From: Pseudomonadota bacterium
GTDB taxonomy: Bacteria > Verrucomicrobiota > Verrucomicrobiia > Limisphaerales > SXTU01
Direction of reading: 5' to 3'
Length of the DNA stretch: 44,136 nucleotides
Assembly (NCBI GenBank): GCA_009924135.1
Contig: RFSE01000030.1
Coordinates: 1 to 44,136 of the forward strand
Shown: positions 25,660-36,200 of the stretch, one piece after another
Layout of the letters: every line of letters begins with the position of its first letter
Position numbering within the stretch: position 1 is the stretch's first letter
The notes under the pieces: model-generated
Databases searched by the model: none
The model's input: only the letters and a program-made list of their open reading frames with translations
What the model was told of the DNA's origin: nothing
Position numbers and translations under genes: made by a program

Positions 25660-26072
25660 CGTGAATTGGGAGTTGGAAGTTGGGAGTTGGGATTGGGGGC
25701 GGAGTCGGGCGCTGGGTTGGGCGCCTCAAGCCGGACAAAGAAGACGGCCGCGATCACACAGACGAAAGCAACATAGTGGTTCCACTTCAGTTTCTCGCCG
25801 AGATAAAAGACTGCAAAGCCGGAGAATACCAGCAAGGTGATGACCTCCTGCATGATCTTGAGCTGGGTGGCCGAGTAGGTGCCATTACCCCAGCGGTTCG
25901 CCGGCACCATCAGGCAATACTCGAAGAACGCAATGCCCCAGCTGGCCAGCACGACCACCCAGAGCGGCGCGCTTTTGAATTTCAAATGCCCATACCACGC
26001 AAAGGTCATGAAGACATTCGATCCCAACAGCAGAAGGACCGGCGCGAAACGGGATTCGGTAAACGAGGCCAT
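25656..26072 (-). CDS. DMT-superfamily small membrane protein (DUF486 type)
   Basis: The protein (138 aa) has four helices; [57 protein letters not shown] and [14 protein letters not shown] are typical of the DUF486/DMT_6 family, a half-size relative of drug/metabolite transporters that probably works as a dimer. The substrate is unknown. The last 15 or so residues, rich in Pro, Asn and Ser ([12 protein letters not shown]), are encoded by a 7-nt repeat array and look like an acquired tail. The gene lies between hisF and hisI and overlaps hisI by four bases, so it is transcribed with histidine genes. Confidence 0.8.
   Translation of the reverse strand: MASFTESRFAPVLLLLGSNVFMTFAWYGHLKFKSAPLWVVVLASWGIAFFEYCLMVPANRWGNGTYSATQLKIMQEVITLLVFSGFAVFYLGEKLKWNHYVAFVCVIAAVFFVRLEAPNPAPDSAPNPNSQLPTPNSR
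25664..25691. repeat. Heptad repeat array at the end of the DMT gene, before hisI
   Basis: Four units in 7-nt register on the plus strand: AATTGGG, AGTTGGA, AGTTGGG, AGTTGGG, then ATTGGGG with one base lost. On the coding (minus) strand this reads as C/A-rich CCCAACT units ending 4 bases before the hisI ATG. It is translated in the DMT protein as a Pro/Asn/Ser tail. The unit AGTTGGG is of the same style as the heptamer STRRs of heterocystous cyanobacteria. Confidence 0.85.
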
Positions 26073-26078
26073 GTTAAT

Positions 26079-26855
26079 TCATGCGGTCCGCACGGGAATC
26101 CCCTGCCCGGCCAGGTGGCGCTTCACATCCGCGACGGTATAAGTGCCAAAATGAAAGATGCTCGCGGCCAGCACCGCATCCGCCCGCCCTTCCAACAAGA
26201 CCGCCGCCATGTGTTCCAGGCTGCCGGCCCCGCCGCTGGCGACCACCGGCACCCCCACGGACTCGCTCACCCGACGGGTGATGACGAGATCAAAACCCGC
26301 CTTGGTGCCATCCGCATCGATGGAGTTAAGCACTATCTCCCCCGCCCCGAGCGACACCGCGCGCGTGGCCCATTCGACCGCTTCCAGCCCGGTCGCCTGA
26401 CGGCCGCCTTTGGCGAATACTTCCCAACGGTCAGGAGCAACCTTCTTGCAATCGATGGAAACCACGATGCATTGACTGCCAAACTTCTCCGCACCCTGAC
26501 GGATCAGTTCAGGCGTCGCCAGCGCACTGGAATTGATGCTCACCTTGTCCGCGCCTGCCCGGAGCATCGTCTGCATGTCTTCCAATACCCGGATGCCACC
26601 GCCCACAGTAAGCGGCATGAAGCATTGATCGGCGGCCCGTTCGATCACTTCCACCATGCTCGCCCGGCCATGGGCGCTGGCAGTAATGTCGAAAAACACC
26701 ATCTCATCCGCCCCTTGTTCATTATAGCGCACCGCCAGTTCCACCGGATCGCCGACGTTGCGCAAACCGCCCGCTTCCGCCCGCCCGAATTGTACGCCGC
26801 GGGTGACCTGTCCATCGTGGACGTCCAGGCAAGGAATGACGCGTTTGGCCAGCAT
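26079..26855 (-). CDS. hisF: Imidazole glycerol phosphate synthase cyclase subunit
   Basis: HisF (258 aa) is a TIM barrel that turns PRFAR and ammonia from HisH into imidazole glycerol phosphate and AICAR. The catalytic Asp11 is in [13 protein letters not shown], and the second catalytic Asp in VVSIDCKKV. The phosphate loops [14 protein letters not shown] and VASGGAGS are intact, and the length is standard. No hisH is visible next to it. A strong terminator lies just upstream, between it and the preceding leftward gene, so hisF has its own promoter in the short spacer or depends on readthrough. Confidence 0.95.
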   Translation of the reverse strand: MLAKRVIPCLDVHDGQVTRGVQFGRAEAGGLRNVGDPVELAVRYNEQGADEMVFFDITASAHGRASMVEVIERAADQCFMPLTVGGGIRVLEDMQTMLRAGADKVSINSSALATPELIRQGAEKFGSQCIVVSIDCKKVAPDRWEVFAKGGRQATGLEAVEWATRAVSLGAGEIVLNSIDADGTKAGFDLVITRRVSESVGVPVVASGGAGSLEHMAAVLLEGRADAVLAASIFHFGTYTVADVKRHLAGQGIPVRTA

Positions 26856-26859
26856 ATTG

Positions 26860-26894
26860 AAAAAACGACCCGATGACTCGTGAGAGTCATCGGG
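26860..26894 (-). terminator. Rho-independent terminator
   Basis: CCCGATGACTC (26869-26879) and GAGTCATCGGG (26884-26894) form a perfect 11-bp stem with a GTGA loop. On the minus strand the stem is followed after CG by six T (26865-26860). It lies 22 bases after the stop of the leftward gene at 26916, with the correct orientation, and runs to within 5 bases of the hisF start codon. It is the best intrinsic terminator in the window. Confidence 0.88.
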
Positions 26895-26915
26895 CGTTGA
26901 AGTGGAAACCAGACC

Positions 26916-27275
26916 TTACTTGCCGATGCTGAACTTGCCGTCCGTGTTCTTGAACGACTTGTCCGAGTAGAGCAACGTGCTCAGGGAGTTCAACGGGTTC
27001 TTGGCCGAGAACTTGTATCCCAGTGCCACGACCGCATCGAGAACCTCCTGCCGGGTCAGCGCCTTTCCAGTCAGCGCCTTGACGGTCGCCTCCTTCATGG
27101 AAAGCTCGTTTTTAGCGCGCTTTCCGCGGCGGGGTCCAGAACTTGAACTCCCGTCTTGGTTATCAGACCCGCCCAAGGCCTGATGGATTTCATTCAGACG
27201 CGCTTCGAGCTTGGCCTTCTCCTTTACCAGAGCCTCTCGCAGGGCGACATACTGATTTACGTTGGTTAATTTCAT
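26916..27275 (-). CDS. Small protein with coiled coil and putative winged-helix (HARE-HTH-like) domain
   Basis: The protein (119 aa) begins with a helix, YVALREALVKEKAKLEARL, probably a coiled coil (residues about 8-35). A Ser/Gly/Arg/Lys-rich linker follows (about 36-56: GSDNQDGSSSSGPRRGKRAK), then a C-terminal domain of about 60 residues with SMKEATVKALTGKALTRQEVLDAVVALGYKF and NSLSTLLYSDKSFKNTDGKFSI. The latter resembles the HARE-HTH winged helix in layout (helix, helix, 'TLS..LY.D..F' strand-turn). The basic linker suggests nucleic-acid binding (inference). It is a single-gene unit ending at a perfect terminator, divergent from aconitase across 177 bp. Confidence 0.7.
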   Translation of the reverse strand: MKLTNVNQYVALREALVKEKAKLEARLNEIHQALGGSDNQDGSSSSGPRRGKRAKNELSMKEATVKALTGKALTRQEVLDAVVALGYKFSAKNPLNSLSTLLYSDKSFKNTDGKFSIGK

Positions 27276-27375
27276 GCGGGGGTATTAGTAATCGCTTCCA
27301 CGCTACTTTGCAAGCCGCCTTCTGAAGAATTAGGACAGGAGGCCATCCGTTCGGCGTAAATGTCACGCGGGCTGC

Positions 27376-27404
27376 TTGACACCTTCGCGCCCAATCCGCA
27401 TTTT
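27376..27404 (+). promoter_or_regulatory. Candidate sigma-70-type promoter of acnA
   Basis: A perfect -35 hexamer TTGACA (27376-27381) is followed after 17 bases by CATTTT (27399-27404), which matches only half of the -10 consensus. Transcription would start near 27411, so the mRNA would begin almost at the hairpin at 27415. The call rests on the -35 and spacing only. Confidence 0.35.
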
Positions 27405-27414
27405 CGACCTCCTT

Positions 27415-27435
27415 AAACGGGAGTTGCTCCCGTTT
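27415..27435 (+). promoter_or_regulatory. Stem-loop in the aconitase leader
   Basis: AAACGGGAG (27415-27423) pairs perfectly with CTCCCGTTT (27427-27435) around a TTG loop. It ends 17 bases before the ATG at 27453 and may sit at the extreme 5' end of the mRNA if the proposed promoter is right. It could protect the message or act as a protein- or IRP-like binding hairpin (inference); no T-run follows. Confidence 0.5.
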
Positions 27436-27452
27436 CGGTGACACGACCTTTT

Positions 27453-30152
<2,700 letters not shown>

Positions 30153-30744
30153 GCCGCGGGGCCTCGGTCTCCGACCCGGGAACGTTGCTCACCCACAGAA
30201 GCACGACAGCCATCCATCGGCGAACCGAGCCGAGAGAACTCACGAAGCATCTCCCTTCCCGTTTGGGGGCAAGGCAAGGTGGGCGGTTTGTACAGGTGCG
30301 CAGCGAAAAGCCCATATTCTCCTCAGGTGCCCTCCGGCCCGTCCTTCTCGCCTAATAAACGAGAGAAGGAAAAAGTAGTGCGATTGCACCAAAAGCGCCG
30401 GACTCCGTTCTGGCGCGCTGACGATGTGTGGGCAGGTCAGAACAAACTACAAGGCCCCGCCGGGGCAAACCCAAACTTCATCCGCAACCCGTTTCGCATC
30501 CACTTGCATTTCTGCGCTGCGGCTCATCGCCTGCACGTCCAAAGCCCACGGCTTACGGTTCGGGCTAGCTACAGTCGCAATGCCATGTCGTCGGAAGGCT
30601 GCTACCGGCAGCATCACTGCGACCTTCAAATCCCGCTGGACAGAACGAATTCCGTCACTACTTTCAGCTCGTCCACTTCCGGCCACGCATTGCCAAACTG
30701 CAAAAGGCCGCCAACTAATTATTGGTACATAGGACAAATTTTAA
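30153..30744. other. 592-bp gene-poor region, no recognisable gene
   Basis: Between aconitase and the small coiled-coil gene several frames are open for 60-200 codons on both strands, but none gives a recognisable protein, and composition drifts to lower GC towards the right end. Visible structures are CCTTCTC (30343-30349) facing GAGAAGG (30363-30369) with a following A-run, and a GC-rich GCCCCG/CGGGGC palindrome near 30456. The region looks like decayed or acquired DNA; no IS ends, tRNA or repeats of the 7-nt family were found. Confidence 0.4.
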
Positions 30745-31116
30745 ATGATCCCGATCATTCCAACCATCATCGCAACCAGGGCCGGTTTGGAAATCCTTCA
30801 AAAGGCCAAGGAGTGGTTTTACCCGGACAAGAACCTCAAGGAGGCCGAGGCCATCCTGAGCAAACGCATCGCGGACGATGTCGGCTCACTTCAGGAGCAG
30901 CTATGCGCTCATCGACAGGTGATTGACAAGCTGGTCAATCAGGTAAAGGCCGACAAGGACATGCTCGAAAAGCACAACGAGGTGTTGATAAACCTGAGCG
31001 AATCAGTGCAGCAGATTGAGATGGCGCTGTCGCAGTTACGCCGCATCTCCTCCTGGGCAATGGCCACGGCTGGGCTCTCCCTGCTCGTGGCAATCTTATT
31101 TCGAATGCTCAAATGA
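30745..31116 (+). CDS. Small coiled-coil protein with C-terminal membrane anchor
   Basis: The protein (123 aa) begins MIPIIPTIIATRAGLEILQKAKEW. A long helical region follows (about residues 30-100) with heptad-like spacing, VGSLQEQLCAHRQVIDKLVNQVK and LINLSESVQQIEMALSQLR. It ends in a membrane helix (WAMATAGLSLLVAILFRML, about 104-122). No family is recognised. The layout (coiled coil then tail anchor) fits a membrane-tethered oligomeric protein. An AT-rich leader (ATTGGTACATAGGACAAATTTTAA) precedes the ATG and could hold its own promoter; codon use and lower GC differ from the neighbours, so it may be acquired. Confidence 0.6.
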   Translation: MIPIIPTIIATRAGLEILQKAKEWFYPDKNLKEAEAILSKRIADDVGSLQEQLCAHRQVIDKLVNQVKADKDMLEKHNEVLINLSESVQQIEMALSQLRRISSWAMATAGLSLLVAILFRMLK

Positions 31117-31198
31117 GTCGCGCTGACAACTCGTTACGGGTAACGCGGAGTAGCGCCTCCGGTTCCGCAGTTGCAAGCGATGTCGCCGGCGCGTTCCG

Positions 31199-32929
31199 TT
31201 AGAACCCCGCTGCCTTGCCGTCGGTTACGCGCGGGTCAGCCGCACCGAGAAAGACTGTGCCATCCTTCTTCAATCCGACCGCCTGGCAGGCCCCCATGGA
31301 ATCCAGCTCCTTTAGTTTGTGTCCGCGACGTTCCAGTTCGCGACGCAGCTCGGCCGGAAATTTCTTCTCAATGCGCAGTTCGTCGGGGCTCCACTGCTGG
31401 TGAAAGCGCGGCTGAGCCAGTGCCTCCGCAGGATCACGCCCGAAGTCCACGACCTGGATGATCGCCAGCAACGTCTGCGAGATGATCGTCGGGCCACCGG
31501 CCGCCCCCACGCTCAGGACCGGCCGGCCGTCCCGGAGCACGATCGTCGGTGACATGCTCGAGAGCGGGCGCTTGCCGGGCGCGACGGCATTGGCCTCCGC
31601 ACCGATGAGCCCAAAGTAGTTCGGCACACCGGACTGCGCGGAGAAGTCGTCCATCTCATTGTTCAGCACCACGCCGGTTCCGGGCACGACGACCTTGGAA
31701 CCGTAGGTCGTGTTGATCGTCGCGGTGCAGGCGACCCAGTTGCCCTCGGCATCGGCGGTGGAAAAGTGGGTCGTGTGCTTGCTGAAGACATCGCTCGTTG
31801 CGTTTGGCGGAGTGTTGTGCTGCGGCACGGGTGTCACCTTTTTAAGATCAATCTTCCTCGCAAGCTGCGCAGCATACGCCTTGTCCACCAGGCCGCGCGG
31901 GACCGGCGCAAAATCCGGATCGCCCAGCCAGTGCGCGCGGTCAGCGAAGGCGAGCTTCATCGACTCGGCGACGACGTGAACAAAGTCCGGTGAGTCCGCC
32001 CCCATCGCCTTGAGGTCGAAGTGTTCGAGGAGGTTGAGTATCTGCGCGACATGGACGCCGCCGGAACTGGGCGGTGGGAAGCCAATGATCTCGTACCCGC
32101 GATACGTCATGCGCAGCGGCTCGCGCGGCTTCGCGACATAGCTGGCGAAGTCCGATTCAGTAAGCAGTCCGCCGTTGGCGCGCATCCAGTCCCCCGTAGC
32201 CTTCGCGAAAGGGCCACGATAGAACCAGTCGCTCCCCTGCTCTGCCAGGGCGCGAAAGGTTTGCCCCAAATCGGGCTGGCGCAGCGTTTCACCGGTCGTC
32301 CACGGTGAACCGTCGGGCTTGAGGAAAATCGCGCGCGAGGCGGGAAACTTCGCCAGCTCCTTCGCCACGCTCGACAACCGGCCCGCGTAGTTGCGCGTCA
32401 CGGGAAAGCCGCCTTCGGCCAGCTTCGCGGCAGTGAGACAATGATCCTTCCACGGGAGCTTGCCATACTTGGTCACGGCTTGGTGAAACGCCGCCACCTC
32501 ACCCGGCACACCGCTGGCCAGCGCGCCGGTTTCGCTCAGTGCGGCCACGGCTTTACCATCCCGCAGGTACATGTCCCGTGTGGCCTTCGCCGGGGCCGTC
32601 TCGCGTCCGTCAATCGCCACGATCTCACCGTTCGCCCGCCGGATGAGCAGGAAGCAGCCGCCTCCCAGACCGGAGTTGTGGCTGTCCACGATGCCGAGTG
32701 TGAGTCCGGCGGCGACCGCAGCATCCACGGCATTTCCTCCCCGACGCATCGCCTCAACGCCCGCCTCGGTGGCGAGCGGATGCACTGTGGCCACCATGCC
32801 GTGCTCCGCCGCAGGGGACACTTGGATTTGCCACAAAAACGCACAGAAGGCGCAAAGAAGAAACCGGGGCCAATTGGCTTTGTGCCCTTTGCCTGCTTTC
32901 GCGGCTGGTCTGGCAGTGATACGCCGCAT
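31199..32929 (-). CDS. ggt: Gamma-glutamyltransferase (periplasmic Ntn hydrolase)
   Basis: The precursor (576 aa) is a secreted self-cleaving enzyme that removes gamma-glutamyl groups from glutathione and related peptides. It starts at MRRITARP (ATG at 32929); a signal peptide (FLLCAFCAFLWQIQVSPAAEH, about residues 23-42) precedes the mature large subunit, which begins GMVATVHPLATEAGVEAMRRGGNAVDAAVA. The autocatalytic Thr is Thr386 in SKHTTHFSTAD, where the small subunit would begin. The substrate loop LNNEMDDFS and the GKRPLSSMSPT segment are intact. Longer upstream frames overlap the cupin gene and were rejected. It lies two bases after the cupin stop, so the two are co-transcribed. Confidence 0.92.
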   Translation of the reverse strand: MRRITARPAAKAGKGHKANWPRFLLCAFCAFLWQIQVSPAAEHGMVATVHPLATEAGVEAMRRGGNAVDAAVAAGLTLGIVDSHNSGLGGGCFLLIRRANGEIVAIDGRETAPAKATRDMYLRDGKAVAALSETGALASGVPGEVAAFHQAVTKYGKLPWKDHCLTAAKLAEGGFPVTRNYAGRLSSVAKELAKFPASRAIFLKPDGSPWTTGETLRQPDLGQTFRALAEQGSDWFYRGPFAKATGDWMRANGGLLTESDFASYVAKPREPLRMTYRGYEIIGFPPPSSGGVHVAQILNLLEHFDLKAMGADSPDFVHVVAESMKLAFADRAHWLGDPDFAPVPRGLVDKAYAAQLARKIDLKKVTPVPQHNTPPNATSDVFSKHTTHFSTADAEGNWVACTATINTTYGSKVVVPGTGVVLNNEMDDFSAQSGVPNYFGLIGAEANAVAPGKRPLSSMSPTIVLRDGRPVLSVGAAGGPTIISQTLLAIIQVVDFGRDPAEALAQPRFHQQWSPDELRIEKKFPAELRRELERRGHKLKELDSMGACQAVGLKKDGTVFLGAADPRVTDGKAAGF

Positions 32930-32931
32930 AA

Positions 32932-33261
32932 TCACGTCAAGGTCAGAGGTCCGTCGAACACGGTAAGACTCACGACCTCTGACTTCGCGAAGTGCGGGCC
33001 ATGCCGCTCGCCCTTGGGCGCGTGGAAGAGCGTGCCAGGGCCGTAGGTCACGTCGGACTCGACCCATTCGCCGGTGAGAATATAGGCCCACTCGTTCGTG
33101 ACTGGATGCGTGTGTGCCGGGATCTGCGTGCCAGCGGCGAATTTACGGAGGACCACCAAGCCACCCGTGACTTCGTGTTTGTGGAGCACCTTCAGTTCGA
33201 CCCCGGCATACGGGCCGGGCTGCCAGGCTTTCTCATCGGCTCGCGCGAGGTATTGGAACAT
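32932..33261 (-). CDS. Small cupin domain protein
   Basis: This single-domain cupin (109 aa) has motif 1 (IPAHTHPVTNEWAYILTGEW), which supplies two His and a Glu as metal ligands, and motif 2 (GTLFHAPKGERHGPH), which supplies the final His. The spacing and length resemble the ChrR-like or 'cupin_7' anti-sigma/sensor or dioxygenase group, but catalytic function cannot be told. It is the first gene of a leftward pair with ggt. Confidence 0.85.
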   Translation of the reverse strand: MFQYLARADEKAWQPGPYAGVELKVLHKHEVTGGLVVLRKFAAGTQIPAHTHPVTNEWAYILTGEWVESDVTYGPGTLFHAPKGERHGPHFAKSEVVSLTVFDGPLTLT

Positions 33262-33325
33262 TCGGCGATGGCAACTCGTTCGCCGGACTTTTGCAAGCGC
33301 ACGAATTGAGCGCTTCGTCCCCCTG

Positions 33326-34057
33326 CTACGGCGCGTAGCCGAGCGTCGTGTTGACGAAGACGGGATTTTTCACGTTTTCGACGTGCCAATCCCAGTACAA
33401 CCGGTTCCAAGTGCTGCCATGCGACGGCTTCTTGGGCAGGTTGCCATACCAGCCCCAGTTGGGGGCGTTGCACATGACCTGATCCACGTCCGTGAGTGCC
33501 CAGATGGCCGCAGGTGACCCGAAACCCTCGATGTAGCTCAATCGTTGCGGATTAGCCGGCGCAGCCGCGTTGTTGTACCCAAAGGGCTTGGCCGCGAGGA
33601 TGGCATCGGCGGAAGTGTTCACGCTCCAGTTCACCGCGTAGCTGCGGACCTGGGAGCCCAGGGTCGAACTCGCCGCCGCCTGCCGCTGATAGCCAGCGCA
33701 TAAGAGCGCCTTCACTTCGTTCGTCTGCAAGGCAGGCAATGTCGCTGGCTGCGGCTGGCCCAGGTAGGGCGCGATGAAGTAGGTCAACACGTTGTTGCCG
33801 CCCTGGGCATAGGCGGGGGACACGCCGACCTCGATCGGGCCGGGCAGCTTCGTGTCGTAATCATCCGTGTACAGCTGTAGCGCGAGTCCCGCCTGCTTCA
33901 TGCTGCCCTGGCATTGTGCCTGGGTGGCCTTTTTCTTCGCGTTCGCCAAGGCGGGCAGGAGCATCCCGGCCAGAATCGCAATGATGGCAATAACGACCAG
34001 CAATTCGATCAACGTAAAGGCGCTACGGCGGACCGGCGCGTGGGGAGACACGATCAT
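33326..34057 (-). CDS. Type II secretion/pilin-like pseudopilin with prepilin N-terminal motif
   Basis: The protein (243 aa) begins [26 protein letters not shown]: a basic leader, then the prepilin peptidase site (Ala-Phe replaces Gly-Phe) and the hydrophobic helix with Glu at +5. The globular part ends with [17 protein letters not shown], a WDWHVE motif characteristic of the very numerous Verrucomicrobiota/Planctomycetota GspG/DUF1559-like pseudopilins (H-X9-DG-type). Such proteins are processed at the inner membrane and form part of pseudopili or surface structures; the exact role is unknown. Starts further upstream add a Ser/Pro-rich extension with no support. Confidence 0.85.
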   Translation of the reverse strand: MIVSPHAPVRRSAFTLIELLVVIAIIAILAGMLLPALANAKKKATQAQCQGSMKQAGLALQLYTDDYDTKLPGPIEVGVSPAYAQGGNNVLTYFIAPYLGQPQPATLPALQTNEVKALLCAGYQRQAAASSTLGSQVRSYAVNWSVNTSADAILAAKPFGYNNAAAPANPQRLSYIEGFGSPAAIWALTDVDQVMCNAPNWGWYGNLPKKPSHGSTWNRLYWDWHVENVKNPVFVNTTLGYAP

Positions 34058-34091
34058 TGTGGAGATAGGGACTACTTTGGACCCGAAATGT

Positions 34092-36053
34092 TCAAGGAGT
34101 TGCCGGCGATCTCGCCTTGTCACCCAGACGGAAGAACTGCCAGAAAGCGTCGAGCTGCTTGGCGGTGTCGCCGCCCAGCACATCGGGCAAGGGGCTGGAA
34201 CCATCCTCCTGGAAGTAAACCGGCATCTTCGTCTGCGGCTCGATGCGCAGGGGGTTGCGCACCCAGCGTTCGTAATAGGCACGTTGGATACGCTCGGCGG
34301 TGTAGGCGAAGTTGACGCCTTCACTCTCGAAGACCTGCGTGGCCTTCACCGGACCGACCGAGTGGCACGAGATGCACGAGAACCCGCCGTCCACGCCGAT
34401 AAGCTTCTGGCCGACCTTCGCCAGTTCCATGTCCTGCGGCGGCTCGGCCGGAGTCTGCGGCGGGAAACCGTGCGTCATCGCAAGGCCCACCGCGAAATCG
34501 GCGGCGTACTTCGGAAAGGCCGGCATCCGGTGCACCAGCCAGTGGCGCGGCTTGTATTTGATGTCACCGGCAATGAACTGGGTCATCCACTCCGGCTTCA
34601 ACTTGCCGCCCAGCTTCTCGAAACTCGTGAACCCATCAAGCTGCCCGTGGCAACCCGTGCAGTTCAGGATGCGGGCCTGACGCTCGGCAAACTCGACCGG
34701 CACATGGCGCTTGAGCGACGCCCGATCCGTCGCGGCGAAGGCCTGCAAGGCCTCGCGCTCGGCCTTGGTGACGGGGAAGTGCGGCCCCTTGCCGGTCGGG
34801 GCCTCGGCCAGGCAACCGCCCGTCCACGTGGCGGCGGCCAGCTCGGCGAGGGGCTTCGTCTTGAAGTGGTTTTCCAGCTTGAGCGTGTGACAGTTCAGGC
34901 AGCCCTTGGTCTGCACGAGCTGCTTGCCGCGTGCGAGGATGGCGGCATCGGTCGGCGCCCCGGGTTGCTTGGCCATCGGGGCGATGGAGGAGAGGAAGCC
35001 GGCCAGTTGCTCGGCCTCGTTGTCCTTGAGGTTGAACTTCGCCATGCGGGTCCACGAGTAGTTCGCGCCGGGATTCTTGAGGAACGCGACCAGGGCGGCG
35101 GGCGGGAACTTGAGGTTGACGTGGGTGAGATTGAGCTTCTTCTCATCCGTGTCGCCGATGTCCGGGACGTTGTGGCAGCCGGTGCAATGCAGCGCCTCGA
35201 CGAGCTTCTTTGCGGACTCGATGCTCTCCTCGTCCCGCTTCGGTTCGCCCGCCGGAGCCGCGCCCGTTTGTGACGCGAGAAACGCCGCGATGGCCTCGGC
35301 GTCCGCCTGGGCCGTGGGACCGTGCAGCAGCTTCGGCATCTGGGCATTCGCACGCTGGGCCTTGGGATCGAGAATCCAGTTCGCCATCCATCCGTAATGC
35401 CGGCGGGAACCGATCCCCTCGAAACTCGGCGCGTCCATCGTCAGTTCCAGTGCCCCGCCGGCCTCCGTGGTGTGGCACTTCGCACACCGTCCCTCGAAGA
35501 ACGTCTCGCGCCCGAGCCGCAGCTTGTTCTGCTGCGCCAGCGGTTCGTTGCCGACGGCGCGGTTGAGCATCCCCAGGTTGACCGGCTCCCAGAGGAAACC
35601 TTTCTCGGACCAGAACAGCTTGAGCATCGCATCGCCGCTGGCCGGGCTGGTGTACGTGACTTTGAGCGCGTTGTTGCCCTTGCCGAGCCGGACGGGCTTG
35701 GTGGGATCGCTGGCCTTCTTGCCGTCGCCGGTGAACTCGATGATCGTGTTCGTGCCCAGTTCGACCTTCACCGCCCCGTTGGCCTCGACGCGGAAGAGGA
35801 AATCGCAGCGCAAGTCCGCCGTGATGAAGCCGTTCCAGGTGGCCGTGAACTTGCCCGCGCCGAGGAACGGCGTGGGCGGCTGTCCGGCGGGCACGTAGAG
35901 CCAGACGTTCGGCGCGGCGACCGTGTCACTCGCGGCCCCGACGGTGTAAGTCACCACCAGGCCCGGCTCCGTCTTCACGGGCTGGGCGAAGGCAGTCGTG
36001 GCAAGGCACGCGGCGGCGAACAGGCTGCGGAATATCAGTTGTGTCATCGTCAT
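34092..36053 (-). CDS. Secreted five-haem c-type cytochrome with N-terminal PA14-like domain
   Basis: The protein (653 aa) starts [24 protein letters not shown], a signal peptide cleaved near residue 23. Residues about 30-160 are a beta-rich carbohydrate-binding-like module, PA14-like ([53 protein letters not shown]). Five CXXCH haem sites follow: 190-194, 290-294, 385-389, 465-469 and 560-564, in two or three cytochrome domains with [12 protein letters not shown] and MPAFPKY as likely distal Met or ligand regions. The architecture is frequent in Planctomycetota/Verrucomicrobiota, where PA14-cytochromes are thought to take part in periplasmic electron transfer and polymer oxidation. ATG at 36053 or 36047 both fit. 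Confidence 0.85.
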   Translation of the reverse strand: MTMTQLIFRSLFAAACLATTAFAQPVKTEPGLVVTYTVGAASDTVAAPNVWLYVPAGQPPTPFLGAGKFTATWNGFITADLRCDFLFRVEANGAVKVELGTNTIIEFTGDGKKASDPTKPVRLGKGNNALKVTYTSPASGDAMLKLFWSEKGFLWEPVNLGMLNRAVGNEPLAQQNKLRLGRETFFEGRCAKCHTTEAGGALELTMDAPSFEGIGSRRHYGWMANWILDPKAQRANAQMPKLLHGPTAQADAEAIAAFLASQTGAAPAGEPKRDEESIESAKKLVEALHCTGCHNVPDIGDTDEKKLNLTHVNLKFPPAALVAFLKNPGANYSWTRMAKFNLKDNEAEQLAGFLSSIAPMAKQPGAPTDAAILARGKQLVQTKGCLNCHTLKLENHFKTKPLAELAAATWTGGCLAEAPTGKGPHFPVTKAEREALQAFAATDRASLKRHVPVEFAERQARILNCTGCHGQLDGFTSFEKLGGKLKPEWMTQFIAGDIKYKPRHWLVHRMPAFPKYAADFAVGLAMTHGFPPQTPAEPPQDMELAKVGQKLIGVDGGFSCISCHSVGPVKATQVFESEGVNFAYTAERIQRAYYERWVRNPLRIEPQTKMPVYFQEDGSSPLPDVLGGDTAKQLDAFWQFFRLGDKARSPATP

Positions 36054-36145
36054 GGGCGGCTGGTCTGGCAAACGCTCGGAGCGGTTGTAGCGGTTTTCCC
36101 ACGGGTGACAAGACGCGAGCGGCCATAGGGGGGACGGGACGGGCC

Positions 36146-36192
36146 TTCTACCATGGCGGAAGGATGGACGGGATGGACGCGAGCAGGTAGAA
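36146..36192. repeat. Inverted repeat enclosing nonamer units, upstream of the four-helix-bundle gene
   Basis: TTCTACC (36146-36152) and GGTAGAA (36186-36192) are exact complements and enclose two 9-nt units, GATGGACGG and GATGGACGC (36163-36180). The same 9-mer family occurs inside the gene 400 bases downstream. The outer pair ends 8 bases before the start codon at 36201. The layout suggests a structured leader or one end of a small element. Confidence 0.6.
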
Positions 36193-36200
36193 ACTGAGTC

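Noticed and set aside
30343..30375. Terminator hairpin after aconitase
   Set aside because: CCTTCTC/GAGAAGG is followed by A residues on the plus strand, and the T-run on the minus strand lies upstream of the stem, so it fits neither direction.
30279..30926. Open frame of 215 codons on the plus strand
   Set aside because: No recognisable domain, odd composition and overlap with the better-supported coiled-coil gene at 30745.
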